From assembly GCA_023213395.1 (NCBI GenBank), contig CM041465.1:85629741-85693740 (forward strand): a stretch of DNA of 64,000 nt, in the 5' to 3' direction. Positions 10,977 through 22,898 of the stretch are shown here, piece by piece. The DNA is from Cycas panzhihuaensis (Eukaryota > Cycadophyta). The first letter of the stretch is position 1; every line of letters starts with the position of its first letter. A program made the position numbers and the translations under genes. The notes under the pieces were generated by a model. The model saw only the letters and a list, made by a program, of their open reading frames with translations. It did no database searches and had not been told where the DNA came from.

Positions 10977-12600
10977 GGCATTTCTCCAAGCTGCATGCTT
11001 CTGACTTCTTGCACGTTAAGGGCTCTTCATTAAGAGCAAGGTACACTGTTGGTTCAAGCTCATTATATAATGATTTCTGTATCCTTGCTCTATGGGCACT
11101 TCGAGTGCCAGTTTTGTCCACCTCATCTGGTCGTATGTCCTTATTGAGCTGGCGGGCTTCTTGAGATCCTTGAGTTGGGAATGATGTCCTCATTTCCCCA
11201 ACTTCTTGGTTCTCATCATGTTCATTAAAATGATTATTTTGTGAGGAGGATGTTGATGTGCCTGAGGAAGATGGTCCTTCTACCACTATTTTACCTTTGT
11301 CAATTGAAGGTGGAGAGGATGGTTCTTCTATAATGGCTTTGTCTTTGTCAACTCTGCTATCTTCAAAAGATGGTGCTGGATGTGCACTCATTGGTTCAGA
11401 GTCATAACTTGTATCCTTCAAGGCTCTATTGTCGGCTTCTAATATTTGGAGTAATTTATGTCTGTCCCCCCCCCCCCAAATTTTGGAATATGAACATCAT
11501 ACTTGATAACATTATTATAGCAGCGTGAGGGTACTATGGAGTCTAATTTAAGTAACTGATCCTCTGTCTCCACAAAAATGGCATCTTTGGTAACGATGTT
11601 TTTTTGTTGTGAAGGTATGAAGACCTTATACCCTTTCTTATCCATAGGGTATCCAACAAAGATGTCTTTAAGTGCCCTTGGCTGGAGTTTATTTCTATCT
11701 GTATCCAGAATATGGGCATAGCATGTAGAGCCAAAAATTCTAAAGTAGTGAATAATGGGGGCTTGTCCTGACCACTTTTCATTAGGTGATTATACTTCCT
11801 TTGATGGGCTAACAACATTAATATAATAAACAGATGTCCAGATTGCTTCAGCCCATAGATAGGCAGGTACATTTTTATATATTAACATAGCACGAGCCAT
11901 ATTCATAATTATCCTGTTCATGCGTTCGGCAACTCTATTTTACTATGGGGTACCTGCTACTGTTATTTGATGCTTGATGCCATTGTCTCGAAGGTAGCTT
12001 TCAAACTCATGTGAGGTGTATTCGTCACTATTATCAGTTCGAAGATATTTTAATTGATAACCTAACTATTTTTTAGTGAGGGCTTTAAATTCCTTGAATA
12101 TATAGAATGCTTCATCTTTTTTGTGTAGAAAAGCTACCCATACTTTTCTAGTGAAATCATCAATGAAAGAGATATAACATAGCTTGCCCTTCAGTGAAGG
12201 AATGAGCATTGGCTCGCACAAATCAGAGTGTACCAATTGTAATGGATGGCTTGATTTCCATTGACTTTTGGGAAAGGGTTGTCGATGAGATTTGGTAATG
12301 ATACAAGCTTCACATTTAAAGGGCTTAGAGGAAAACTTTAGAAGGTTTGGAAGAGTATTAGAAAGCTCTCTAAGTCTATCAATATGAACATGGCCCATAC
12401 GAGCATGCCAAAGAGCTTCTGGTGACAACATTGGATGGGTCAAGATGGAATTAACTATAAATTCTTCATTGGCACAAGGGCTTTGGGCATAATGGGCTTC
12501 AAGATGGAGAGCCATTCGATCGAAAGAGTTTGCGGAGAGATGTCCAAATAAAACCACGATTAGTTGGAGGGTGAATGACCTTAAGAGTACGGTCATTTAC
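10977..12600 (-). pseudogene. Copia-2 integrase and linker
   Basis: The 176-aa ORF at 12066-12596 contains the GAG-pre-integrase and zinc-binding part (WHARMGH...CEACIITKSHRQPF) and the first catalytic Asp (LVHSDLCEP). The second Asp motif (TDNSDEYTSHE) is readable near 12015-12045 and the catalytic Glu (VAERMNR) near 11920. The C-terminal part at 11439-11872 includes a run of 12 C at 11466-11477 that can shift the frame. The Ser/Pro-rich linker to RT is 10924-11421. Stops near 11945 and 12060 interrupt it. This enzyme would join cDNA to host DNA. Confidence 0.85.
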
Positions 12601-12750
12601 GATTACACTCAGATCAAATCCACAAAAAATAAGTGTGGATAAAGAGAGTAGGTTTTGTTTGAGATTGGGTATGTATAAGACATCAACTAATGTAAAATCT
12701 TCTAAGCTTGGGAGTTTTAGGTGAATGTTATTAATTCCTTCGATAGGTTA

Positions 12751-13098
12751 CTATGATTTATTAGCCATGTGAACAACTCCATGAACATTTGAGTCAAATA
12801 TTTGATATAGACTACGATTACATGTCATATGTTGAGTTGCTCCTGTGTCCAATGATCCAATGTTCATCGATTGAAGCCACACTATTGGTAATTTCAATAG
12901 GGCTTGGCATTGGTGAAGGGAATTTACAAGTGATATATCCACATCGAGCTTCAAAGTATCTCTTTGGTTGGTCAATGGCATTTGATGCTGAAGATCCCTC
13001 AATTCTTTGAATGTGTGCTTGTACAAAACCTGCACCACTAAAGGATTCTTCACAAGTGTCTTCAACATTGTGAGCTCCATGTTTTGGTTGGAACTTGG
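12751..13098 (-). pseudogene. Copia-2 aspartic protease
   Basis: The active site DTGA (12838-12849, within SLDTGATQHMTCN) matches the Copia retropepsin signature DSGAxxHM. The surrounding 109-aa ORF lies between the Gag zinc knuckle and the integrase, as expected for a Gag-Pol polyprotein. The active site looks intact, but neighbouring frames are broken. Confidence 0.85.
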
Positions 13099-13109
13099 CC
13101 AACTTATAA

Positions 13110-14056
13110 GTGGTAGTTCTGCAATCTTTTGCTAAGTGTCCTTTACGGTTACACCGATCACATATAATAGTTTAATTACCAGTCCCTGAAGAAGTATTGG
13201 TTTGACCTGACTGTCTTGCTCTTTGTTGAGGTGCCCCTTAGCCTTAAAACTGCCGAGGTTATGATTGAGGGTTTGATTGACCTTGTGGATGATTTTCCAT
13301 ATTTCTTCCTCTTCCTCTTGCTCAGTTATTTCCTCTGCTATGAGAGGGACCTTGATTTTTTTTGTAACAAACTTCTTCTTCTACCTCAAAGGTCGATTCG
13401 GAAGAGAGTCGGACCCTACAAAGTTTGTATCAAAGGTCTTGTCAAATTCTATGAACTTCTCGGTAAGTTCTTGAGTTGAGTGTCTTTAATGTTCCACTAG
13501 ATTGAAGACTTCCAAGCAAGTTTTTATAATCAGGGATATGTAAACATGACTGGATCAAAAATGCCCAAGTGATACATTGGGTCTTAAAATCTTTATCAAT
13601 TGCTTGTTTGATTGGTCGAAGGAGATTTATTGTCTCATGAGCTCGTCCCTTTTGCATTTTTAATTTGTTCATTTTCAAAATAAGATGAACAAATTCTAAA
13701 TTTGACTTTGTATCAAAGTTCTTTCTAAGAACTTCTAGGACCTTCCAGGATGTATCATGTTCCTCTTCGTTTATCAAGTTATGTAAGGAATGATCAATGA
13801 CCAACAAAATTCTTACACAAAACTTTTCATCATCTATCTCCCATTGTAGTTTAGCTACAACATCTGTAGGAGCTATTGGGGCGGATCCACTCGAAGCAGC
13901 TATTGTAGCCATTGCTAGTGTGCTGGATGTAGGCTGCAAGTAGGCTCTCCAAAGGCCTTCATACTTTGCAACATTTTTAATTATAGTGTACCATATATCC
14001 CAATTTTCTTTGCCTTTCAATATGTAGTTAATATTTTACTTGAATTGAGATGACAT
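13110..14056 (-). pseudogene. Copia-2 gag with CCHC zinc knuckle
   Basis: The likely start ATG is the complement of 14054-14056 (MSSQFK), followed at once by an in-frame stop. The main frame, 13442-14020, begins KGKENWDIWYTIIKN and carries the Copia capsid (UBN2-type) region with LINEEEHDTSWKVLEVL and NKLKMQKGRAHETI. After a frameshift, a zinc knuckle C-x2-C-x4-H-x4-C (CDRCNRKGHLAKDC) is encoded at about 13117-13160. It would form the particle and bind element RNA. It is broken and non-functional as read. Confidence 0.85.
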
Positions 14057-16066
14057 GGTGATGATGAAGAAGTAGAAGAGATGATAGAAGTATGTGCCAA
14101 TGACACGTGTGGCTAATATACCTAGCACAGTAGGGATGTAGAAATGATTATTATAATGAGAAGCAAGCAATGATTAACTATTTTTCAACAATTATATAAA
14201 AAATGAATATAAGTAATGATGCAAGAATGAGACCTAATGTAGAGCTAGCAAAGAGTGGTGATGCGTCATGCCACTAACCTCTCACATATTTCCAAATGTA
14301 GGTGAGGTTTTGATGCCTAAGGCTTCTAGTATACGATTAGAGCCTTCATCCGTGATACCTGCACCTGCGCTTGGTGATAAAATCCAAGTCATAGTGGAGC
14401 CTAGGTACTCCTGGTCCTCACCCAGTTCACCAATGAGCAGCTTTATACCTCCTCCGAAGAGTCAAATGGTACTACGTATCCCACGGTTATGACATATATT
14501 AAACCGGGTTAATTTTAATCTTGCATTAAGGTTTTCAGTTTTCCCAGGTGGCTATCAGGATTATCCCTGATTGGAGGCTATAGGTATGGCTAACTTGTCC
14601 CTCCACCACTATTCTGGTTAAGACCAGACCTAGTATGAAACTCACACCTCCCTTAGGGCTTGGACTTTAGCCAACCTTGGTCTATTTCCACCAAGGTGAG
14701 TGTGCCTGAAGTTAAAAGCGGTGGTATAGATAGTGCAGTTAGATTCCTTTAGGAATAGTATAAGATGTTTAGTATAATTAAAAATTAAAATAGAAGCTTG
14801 CCAAATGTGCTTGCTTTTCGTGCTTGCTTTATTCTTTATTCTTTGCTTTTGTGATGCTTTGTTGTTGTTGCTGCTTTTGTGATGCTTTATTGTTGTTTCT
14901 ACTTTTGTGATGCTTTATTGTTGTTGTTGCTTTTGTGATGTTTTATACTATGTATGCAAATAGAAAAGCATGCTAGATTTAGTAGGGGAACCGGATGTTG
15001 CTTCTGATCCAAGGTTTCCCTTGCTTTAGTACAATGTTTCTAAATATGATTTTGGAAGTTTTAATACAAAAAACACAATGAACTAAAAATCAGATCAACT
15101 TGCCTCTAAAATGATGATTTTTCTAAATCTATATGCATGTTATTTTGCCCTATTTTGTGATTTTTTCACAAAATTTATAAATAATGATAAATGGGTAATT
15201 TTTAGAAATTACAAATATGAAGGCCTAAATGATGAAATCTAAATTTATGACAGAAGGAAAAAGTGTTCAGAATGTCATTTCTGATAGATTTGTGAAGTCA
15301 AATTTTAGAAAAGCCACAAAATCTTTTCTGCCCGAAAAAGCACCAAAGCAAAAATCATGCCAGATCAATTGTCTCAGAATATGGACTTCAATATGTAAAA
15401 TGTTACATTTTGACATGTACATTAACTTTCCCTTCTGCACCATCTACAAAATTTGCCAAAACATTACCCGAAATGCCCTTACAAGGTCCTTTGTAGGGTT
15501 GAGTAGGCAAAATCAGCAATTGTGAGAAAACTACATAGATCTCACTAATAGGTGGATGAAATTTGATGATATTTATCTTAAAATGATCTTAAGACATAAA
15601 TGTAATAGATCCCTTAATAAAACTTTTAGATCTTCAGCATATAATTGAAGGATTTCAGTAGGAAAAGTGCTTTAAATCACTGATCCATAAAATTTACCCT
15701 TTTTGTCACAGCCAAAACTCACTGTTTCAGGCTAAATCTGAAGTTTCTCTAGAAGATACAAATGATCCTCTAGTGAAGATGACCTTGCACACCAAATTTC
15801 ATCAAATTCTAAGATGGTTAAATGTTTATGAAAATTTGGGCCTTTAATGCTCCTGAGATGTCTTTAGTGAATGGCTTCAAAAACCTGTATTCTTCACCTC
15901 TGAATTTTTTCATACATGGACAAAGTAGCAACATGCAAAATACTATAATTTTATGCTCTCAAAATGTTAAAAAAAAAAGAATGCACTCTCAATACTTCAC
16001 ATTGAAGGTGAAGGAGAGGCAAAATGACTCCATGCAAGTGGAATGGAGTGAATAGATCCCCTTCTA
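14057..16066 (-). other. Copia-2 long leader (2.0 kb)
   Basis: The sequence between primer-binding site and gag ATG, without a convincing ORF on either strand. It is AT-rich and carries a 28-bp tandem repeat. A GC-richer patch at 14270-14500 is open for 74 codons on the plus strand but shows no recognisable motif. A leader this long is unusual for Copia and could contain an undetected older insertion or captured host sequence. Confidence 0.5.
14851..14946. repeat. 28-bp tandem repeat, about 3.4 copies
   Basis: Units start at 14851, 14879, 14907 and 14935 with GTGATGCTTT and have TTG-rich middles. The copies differ by a few bases. Confidence 0.85.
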
Positions 16067-16078
16067 GCTCTGATACCA
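16067..16078 (-). promoter_or_regulatory. Copia-2 primer-binding site
   Basis: The minus strand reads TGGTATCAGAGC, which matches the plant initiator-Met tRNA 3' end used by most plant Copia elements. It lies 2 nt inside the 5' LTR. Confidence 0.95.
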
Positions 16079-16080
16079 CA

Positions 16081-16392
16081 TGAAGGAAGGATGGATCTAG
16101 GAGATAAATCACTCACATGCACACAATGGCAATGGAAAATGAAAAAGAAGATGAAACAAGATATGAGAGCAAGCTTGGAGGTGAGAATGAATAATGACTC
16201 CCTCTTTGAGATTTCTCCTTTTATTATTGAGGGGGAGCATTAGGGTTAGGATTTTCTTGCCTAATGACATGAACCCAAAATTACATCTAAATGCACATAA
16301 AGTACATTTCATTAAGAGACTAATGCTAATAATATATCCTAAGGTCACATAATTAATCTACACAAATGACCTTGATACATTAACCTCTTTCA
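16081..16392 (-). repeat. Copia-2 5' LTR
   Basis: 312 bp, TG...CA, paired with 8728-9039. It lies between the primer-binding site and the right target duplication, and should hold the element promoter on the minus strand. Confidence 0.95.
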
Positions 16393-16397
16393 TTCTT
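16393..16397. repeat. Right target-site duplication of Copia-2
   Basis: TTCTT, identical to 8723-8727. Confidence 0.9.
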
Positions 16398-17530
16398 TTC
16401 TATGTGTCATATGAGTAGAGCATCCTAAGTCAATATACCAACTATCCTTATCTTCATTTGTTATTAGGCTTAATAAAACAAGTCTCTTATTCTCTCTTGG
16501 TCCTTTAACTACTATATTAGTTACTCCTCTTTGTATATTGAATCTTTTTGTAAAAAACTTTATTTCTAAGTATCAACTTCTATAATAATAAGAACATTAC
16601 ATTATTCCTCTACCTTTAGGATTCCCTCCTCTTTGTTCTTGATTTCTTTCTCTTGGACTTTGTCCTCTATCTCTTCCCTAAGGTCTGAAACTTTATCCTT
16701 GGCCTTGGTTAAATTGACCTTGAAAGTATTATCTTTGCCCTTGGGCTTGTCTTTGATAGAATTGATTTTGACCTTAATGGTATTGTCCTTGCCTTTGACT
16801 TAATAAGCTTGAATTTGTCTTTGATAAAATTACCCTTGGTTTCTAAAATTTTGTCTTCTTCCTCTAGGAGATTAACCTCTTTCCCTAGAACTTTGGCCTT
16901 TAAAGGTTAGCCTAATTTTTATCTTAATGGTAAGTACATATTCTAATAATTTACTACCTCCAATTTTCTCTTCAAAAACAAGTAGCATTGCACTAAGTTG
17001 ATTAATCTTAAGAGTAGTTAGGTCTTTAGAGAGTTTAATACTTATTACAATCATTTCAGACCTTTTGATATCACTAACACACCTCAAGATCTTTTCTACC
17101 ACCCTTTGTTCACTAATGACTTCTCCTAAGACCCTCATTTGATTAACTAGGCCTTATACCTTGGTATAAAATAATTAATCCCTTTATTATTATTCATTCT
17201 ATAATTTTCAAACTTACTTCTTAGTGTTTGAAGTTTTGATGTAACAACTCCTTCATAGGTGGTCTTTAAAGCATCCCACAGCTCTTTTAATATAGTTACC
17301 TCATTGACTTTTACAAAGATGTAGTCCTCTAATGCGTAGAAGTAGAATACCAAGACTTTGTAATCTTATTTTTCATTTTCCTTGTAGGCTTTTTTTTCAT
17401 CTTCAGTAGTATTAGGATCAAGTGCCTCATAACCTGTCTCAATTAAGTCCCACACATCTTTTGATACAAAGATAGGTTTTATCCTATGACTCTAATTTAA
17501 GAAATTAGTACCATCAAATTTAAGTACCAT
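16398..17530 (-). pseudogene. Copia-1 gag and protease active site
   Basis: The minus-strand start is at 17528-17530 (MVLKFDGTNFLN). Copia Gag signatures follow: SHRIKPIFVSKDVWDLIETG, then WDALKTTYEGV and LQTLRSKFENYRMN in 17147-17353. More Gag lies at 16872-17138, and a decayed zinc knuckle near 16555-16600. The protease active site is read at about 16400-16440 as WYIDLGCSTHMTH (canonical D-S-G-C-S-T-H-M). Copia-2 sits only a few codons downstream of this catalytic Asp, so the insertion alone would have destroyed Pol. Confidence 0.75.
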
Positions 17531-20002
17531 TACATTACTTATGCTAAAGGTCGTGATAAAGAAATTGCCTTAAAAATAAATTGTTTTAGAAAGATAAAGT
17601 ATTTAAATAAAATACTAAAATGCACTTAAATAAAGCAATGAAAGACACTAAAAAAATACAAGCTAAACTATCTCCCTTTAACTCTAGGATATGCACAAGT
17701 GTTTCAACTAGGACTTAACCTTGTCCAAAGTAAAAAGATTTGTATTAATTGTGATTATAAAGTGAAGTTTTGCTAAGTTTGTCTAAGGGCCAACTTGCAG
17801 GAAGCCCACAAACTAGTATCAACTTTGAACATAAACCTATTATATCAAATGACTTCAAAAATACTTAAAAGACCATTCACTTAATAAAGGATTAAAATAC
17901 AAGTCCAACACTTTAAATGACACTTGATTTTAATATTTTGTGACCAAGTAATGATTTAAATAATATAAGAAGGTCAAAAATAATAAAGAACCCTTTATCA
18001 CATAAACTATAAAGAAAATTTTCATCAACTTTCAGTCATTAAATAGATTATCAAATGTAAATCTAGCATAAGCATGTAACCACTCATTTTATTTGAGTGG
18101 AAATAAAGAACATTTTGGAGTTGAAAAATCTAAAAATGGGCCTTGTAGGTGACTCTTATGCTTATTGAAGCAAGAACATGTAATCAATCTAAGACAACCT
18201 CCTTGAAAAAATAACTTAGTCCTTTTAAAATTGCCCCCAAGTCATTTGAATGTTGAATATGACCTGTAGGTCGTAAGATAAGGCTTTTAAAAAATAGATA
18301 TTATTAAATGATTGATTTTTACCAACTCCTTTGGCCTGCTTCCAAGCTCAATTATAGATTTATCCTAGCTTTCATGGCTCTTGCAAAGTGTATGGTTGTC
18401 ATTATCAAGCCAAATTCATCAGGTTTTGAACTTCCAACTTTGATATAGGTGTAATCACATAAATCAAAGTCCACACCAATGGCATGAGGGAAACTAATGC
18501 AGATGAATCATAGGGATAACTTTTAAGGTGAAAGAAGAGATACCTTTTAGGATGAATGTAGAGAGCCCACACCAAAGATACAAAGTGAATTAATATTGAT
18601 TACTAGTATGAATATGAGGCCTTAAAATAAGGCAGATTCCTTGTTTAAGTATGATAGAGACAGACACATGGCCAACGGATACAACCACAAAATAGGTTAA
18701 GCACTATAGCAATAAAGATGCAAATGAATGTAACATCGATATACAAATGCTCTTATTGAGATGCAATGGCCACAATTAGAGACACGATATAGGTACTCAA
18801 CTATGAATGAATAGTAGTGTACTCGGTCAACACATACTGAGAGAGATGGACACAAATATGCATAAATGGCGATATGCCAACTTTGAATTCAAGGTGTCAA
18901 AAGAGGAATGCAAATTAAATCATATGAATTTTCCTTAAGAAAAAATGTGTCAACTGGGTAAATGAAGCACAATCAGACATCGAATAATATATGGAGAGCA
19001 TGCAGGCAAGTAAAGCATTGGCGGTCAAACTACACTAGAAGACAATGTTGTAATGTAGATGTAAATGGAGAGTGGTTGACTGGATTGTTACAGTTAGCCA
19101 TCAAAATTCCCTATGCATAAATGGAGACGTAAATGGTAATTGAACAGAGATGCAGGCACATGCAAGAGACATAGAAATAGAGATGTGAACAGAGATGCAA
19201 ATAGAGCACTAGATAAAAAAGATCACTTGATGTAGCAAAGTTGCCTACCCAAGGGAGCACTCTCATGACAAATAGATGGATGCAGATTAGCCTTGCATTG
19301 AATTAAATAGCCAAAACACTCAAATAACCATAGATACACTATGAACCATCAAGTGCGAGTTATGAATAACACCAAATACAATGACGATGGTCATTTAAAT
19401 ATTAGATACATGAAACATCAAAATTCAAATGGATATGCACGTAGTGACCATATCCAAATGCAAAGGTCTTATAATATGGCTTTTACCTAAAAACAAAGGT
19501 CGATATATCCCTTACTTGGTGTGTAGGGCTCAAAAAAGATCTAAGGGTCACATGGGGTAGATAGAGAATTGGGAAGACATACTTATATTAGGGCATAGAC
19601 AAAGTCTTCCAAATTAATATGATGTAAATAATAGAGAATGGTAAATCAAGAGCAATGTCTAAAAATTAATTGACAATATTTAAACAAATAGACACATCAA
19701 TGCCCAAGCATTTGAAATATATGCAATTAATCCCTATGTCACACTAGATCTAATGCATTAGATGTTAGAGAGAAGTAATAGATAATGCCTAGAAGAAAAC
19801 AAATGGACAAGATAACTTCACCAAAAAATGTGACTTCTAATATAAATGCAATGATGCAAATAATGCCATGAAAATTAGCTAAGTGACTATGAGATAAAAG
19901 GAAGAGGTAGGCTCTAAACATACACATGCTTACAAATACATTATAATGCTATTACCTAACCTAGGTATGACAACAAGCAAAAGATTAAACATTACAACTA
20001 TG
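17531..20002 (-). other. Copia-1 long leader (2.5 kb)
   Basis: The sequence between primer-binding site and gag start, with no ORF longer than about 60 codons and no recognised domain. The stretch 18650-19450 contains scattered GATGCAAAT-like words, an eroded low-complexity repeat. Its length parallels the leader of Copia-2, although no clear similarity between the two was seen by eye. Confidence 0.45.
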
Positions 20003-20014
20003 GCTCTAATACCA
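20003..20014 (-). promoter_or_regulatory. Copia-1 primer-binding site
   Basis: The minus strand reads TGGTATTAGAGC, one mismatch from TGGTATCAGAGC, placed 2 nt from the LTR end. Confidence 0.85.
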
Positions 20015-20016
20015 AA

Positions 20017-20294
20017 TGATGGAATCAGAGGACAAACACAATAGAGCAGGTAAGAGAGAGAATCAACAATCCATAAGGAAGGTGGTGCTAATGAACACTA
20101 AGGTCTTTGGACCCCATACAAATATAGATGAGATCAAGAAGATTTGGCATATCTCTTAAGGTCCACTACCACTTGACATTGACTAACACTTAACAATGTG
20201 TTGTCATAGGATATTTACCCATGATATAAATTATCCCCTTAATGTGGATAATCACCTCAATGTGTGTAATCACCCCAATATGGGCATTATTTCA
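20017..20294 (-). repeat. Copia-1 5' LTR
   Basis: Begins TGATGGAATCAGAGG on the plus strand and aligns to 5475-5725 with many differences. The right end is placed where TGAAATAAT (minus strand) matches the start of the other LTR. Confidence 0.75.
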
Positions 20295-22594
20295 ATAACA
20301 TACACCAAGTCACACTATCATAGAAAATTCAATTGGAGAAGTTTTAGGGGGAGATAATTGATAAAAAATTCAATTGGGATTTGAATTTTCTAAGTTTTGC
20401 TAAACTTTATTCTATTAAATTATATTATAGTTTTATGTTAAAATTTTCCTAGTTTCCATAAATCTAAGTATAAAATTATCTCTAAATATAATGCGCATTA
20501 AGACCTAAAGTAGAGCAAATTTGAAGCTAAGGTCAATTCTAAAATTTGAAAGCTACAAGGGACTCATTACAGGAAATTGGCCCAATATAGGCAATTTTAA
20601 ATTGAGGGGGAGAATATTACAGAAGTCAATTAAGGTTGTTCAAAATAAAGTCTTGTGTATTATGTAGGAAAAACTTCAAAATTTGTGGCAAGAAATAAAG
20701 GTGATTAAAGAGCATTGATAGTTGAAAAAATGTAGACCACAAAGTGAAAACCACTAAAAGTTGGCACCAATCATAGTTGAATACTCATGGATATCCATGG
20801 TATATTAAAATAGTGGGATGGTTATTTGAGCCAAGAGAATTAGAAGGTATTAGTTGGTGTATTATGTATGAAAGGCACAAATCGTTATTCAAAATTAGAG
20901 AATGTAAAAAATATAGACTATAAACTAAGCAATAAATTATAAGTTTATGAGATGACTATTTGTAGTTTGTGAGGAGGACATGTTAGAGATTGTGCATATT
21001 GAGGAGTTCATGAGCACCAAAGATATATAGAGCCTTTCTAATAAGTGACATATAAGCCTTCATAGTTGAAAATCAATGCATATGGAATTTCATTCACCTT
21101 TTTAATGGGACTATATTGATGGTTCTATTACAACCTACACTTAAGACATTTGAACTATTTCGATCTCGTGATCAATGCTTTCATGGAGGCAATTGTTGTT
21201 GAAGGTGAAAAACATAACTTATTAATAAACTACATCTTGAAAGTGCTTAGGCTTAAGATATGTGCAAGCTAAGTTATAGACTAAGTATATGTGGCTCATG
21301 ATAGTAGGCAACAAAGATTTGTAACATCATTGGTTATTAGGTAGTCTATCATGAAGACTTTATTGTGACTTGTCTAGTTAAGGTTTGCATTGCTAGTTCG
21401 CATGGATGTTGCGGTAAGCAACTAGAATTATCTATGGAAGACACTAGTCAAAATTGCCAAATGAAACTCATGTAAATCAGAATTGGAGCCACTTGCAAAT
21501 TTAAAAAGTTGATGGATGAAAAAATTGTAAATTGACTTTGGCATATGATTTTTACCCAAGCCACTTTAATTAATCCTTTTAATTTACAATTAGAGCCCAC
21601 CATTAGTTAGCTCCCAAATCCACAAAAAATGGTCATATGAAGGGTAGAAAAAAATAAAGTGAAAAGGTTTGAAAATGAACTTTTTAACCTTCAAGAGAAA
21701 TTTTAATAAGACATCATTATATTTTGGCCAATAATTTGACCATTAGAAGTCCAAATCGAATTGTGAATCACATCACATAGATGACTTAGTGGGATTTGAG
21801 TTGATTAGTCACTCAAAATTATTTAAGAAAGATTTGGTACAATTTTTAATTACTAAAAGTGGATGAAGTGAAAAAATGATGAATTTTATAGGTTCTTTAT
21901 TTATGATTTTAAAGGTATTTTAACTCTCAATGTATTAGTTAATGGTTTTATCATGCATTTATGACTTTGGTTGATGTATTTTTCTTGAGTGATGTGATAC
22001 TCAAAAGGAGATATTAATTTATAATAAGCATTTAATGCATATTTTTAAGGATAGAGAGAACTTTATTTAGTAGTGTAAAGAGAGTGATTTTACTTCTTGG
22101 TTGATCAAATTTTATTAATGGTTGTTGATATGAGGATAAAGCATTTGAACAATTCATAAGACTTAGAATCAAATTTTGAATGGGGGAAAAAACCTGTTTC
22201 TTTATACTAATCAGCTATGCAATGTTTGATGAAAATTTTTAGTGAAGATGTTATAATTACATCAATTGCAAATCATTCTTTGATACGTGAAACCAAAGAC
22301 ATTGATAATATTTTCTATTTGAAATTGATGGATTATATGGTTAAATATGGAAAAATTGATTCAAGATATAAGAGTATCACAAGTAAAAAATCATGTATTT
22401 TGAATGCATCCTAGTAAGTGGTGAGCACAACAATTGGTTATCTATATATTTTGGTGATGAATGTAGACTATAAGGATATTGTAGGATTGATTTTTTATAT
22501 GCAAAATGTGCTGGTCAACCCCAAAGTATAAAAGGTGAAGGAGTTCACTATTATTTATACTTTGCATAAAGATAGAGATATAATAGGTATTTTG
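20295..22594. other. AT-rich sequence with two polypurine-tract-like strings
   Basis: No gene is recognisable. AGGGGGAGATA (20346-20356) and GAGGGGGAGAA (20604-20614) look like plus-strand retroelement polypurine tracts, so this could be eroded ends of plus-strand elements. No LTR pair was found to confirm it. A 65-codon open stretch at 22217-22414 has no recognisable motif. Confidence 0.3.
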
Positions 22595-22884
22595 TGTTGG
22601 AATTAATGACCATTTTATGTTAATTGAGTGTGCGCAATGTTTAATGATGTCGTGAGACCACTATAGTCGACTTCAGCTACTCAAACCATCAGGTACTTAT
22701 TTTTTATTATTTTTTTAATTCTAAAAATATTGGTTGATGGCAAGCTCCCTCCTAACGTCCTTATTATAAATAAGAGGTCTTATATCTAATGGTGTTTCTA
22801 AACACTGCCTCTATTTTTTAGATATTTACTAATTTCCAATATGGCATACTTGTAGTCTTTATACTCTGTCCCCACTATCCTTCA
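22595..22884 (+). repeat. Plus-strand LTR (5' LTR or fragment)
   Basis: Starts TGTTGGAATT and ends CCTTCA (TG...CA, 290 bp). A TATA-like TATTATAAATA lies at 22762-22772 and a primer-binding site follows. The TGTTGG start is common in plant Copia LTRs. The element body behind it is not recognisable, and no second copy is in the window. Confidence 0.6.
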
Positions 22885-22886
22885 TT

Positions 22887-22898
22887 TGGTATTAGAGT
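22887..22898 (+). promoter_or_regulatory. Primer-binding site of the 22595-22884 LTR
   Basis: TGGTATTAGAGT, two mismatches from TGGTATCAGAGC, lies 2 nt after the LTR. This spacing supports the LTR boundary. Confidence 0.6.

Larger units (their letters stand above)
8728..16392 (-). mobile_element. Copia-2: complete minus-strand Ty1/Copia element nested in Copia-1
   Basis: Two 312-bp LTRs (8728-9039 and 16081-16392), both TG...CA, flank a 7.04-kb internal region with a perfect primer-binding site, a polypurine tract and the domain order gag, protease, integrase, RT, RNase H. A 5-bp duplication, ttctt, flanks it. By eye the two LTRs differ at 11 of 312 positions with no indels, so it is much younger than its host Copia-1. 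All coding parts contain stops or frameshifts, so it cannot make its own proteins now. Confidence 0.95.
5475..20294 (-). mobile_element. Copia-1: minus-strand Ty1/Copia element split by Copia-2
   Basis: Related direct repeats at 5475-5725 and 20017-20294 begin TGATRGAATCAGAGG in plus orientation and are the 3' and 5' LTRs of a minus-strand element. A primer-binding site adjoins the right LTR and a polypurine tract adjoins the left one, as required. Gag and the protease active site lie at 16398-17530, and the rest of pol at 5739-8722. With Copia-2 and one target copy removed, the element is about 7.15 kb. Coding regions are full of stops and the LTRs have diverged visibly, so it is an old, dead copy. 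No convincing 5-bp target duplication remains at its ends. Confidence 0.85.

Noticed and set aside
11466-11477. Poly-C tract as a functional element
   Set aside because: A homopolymer run inside the broken Copia-2 integrase, most simply slippage or a sequencing error.
20295-20302. Target duplication for Copia-1 (ACATA on both sides)
   Set aside because: ACATA precedes the left LTR at 5470-5474, but on the right it lies 3 bp away from the inferred LTR end and would need a different boundary.
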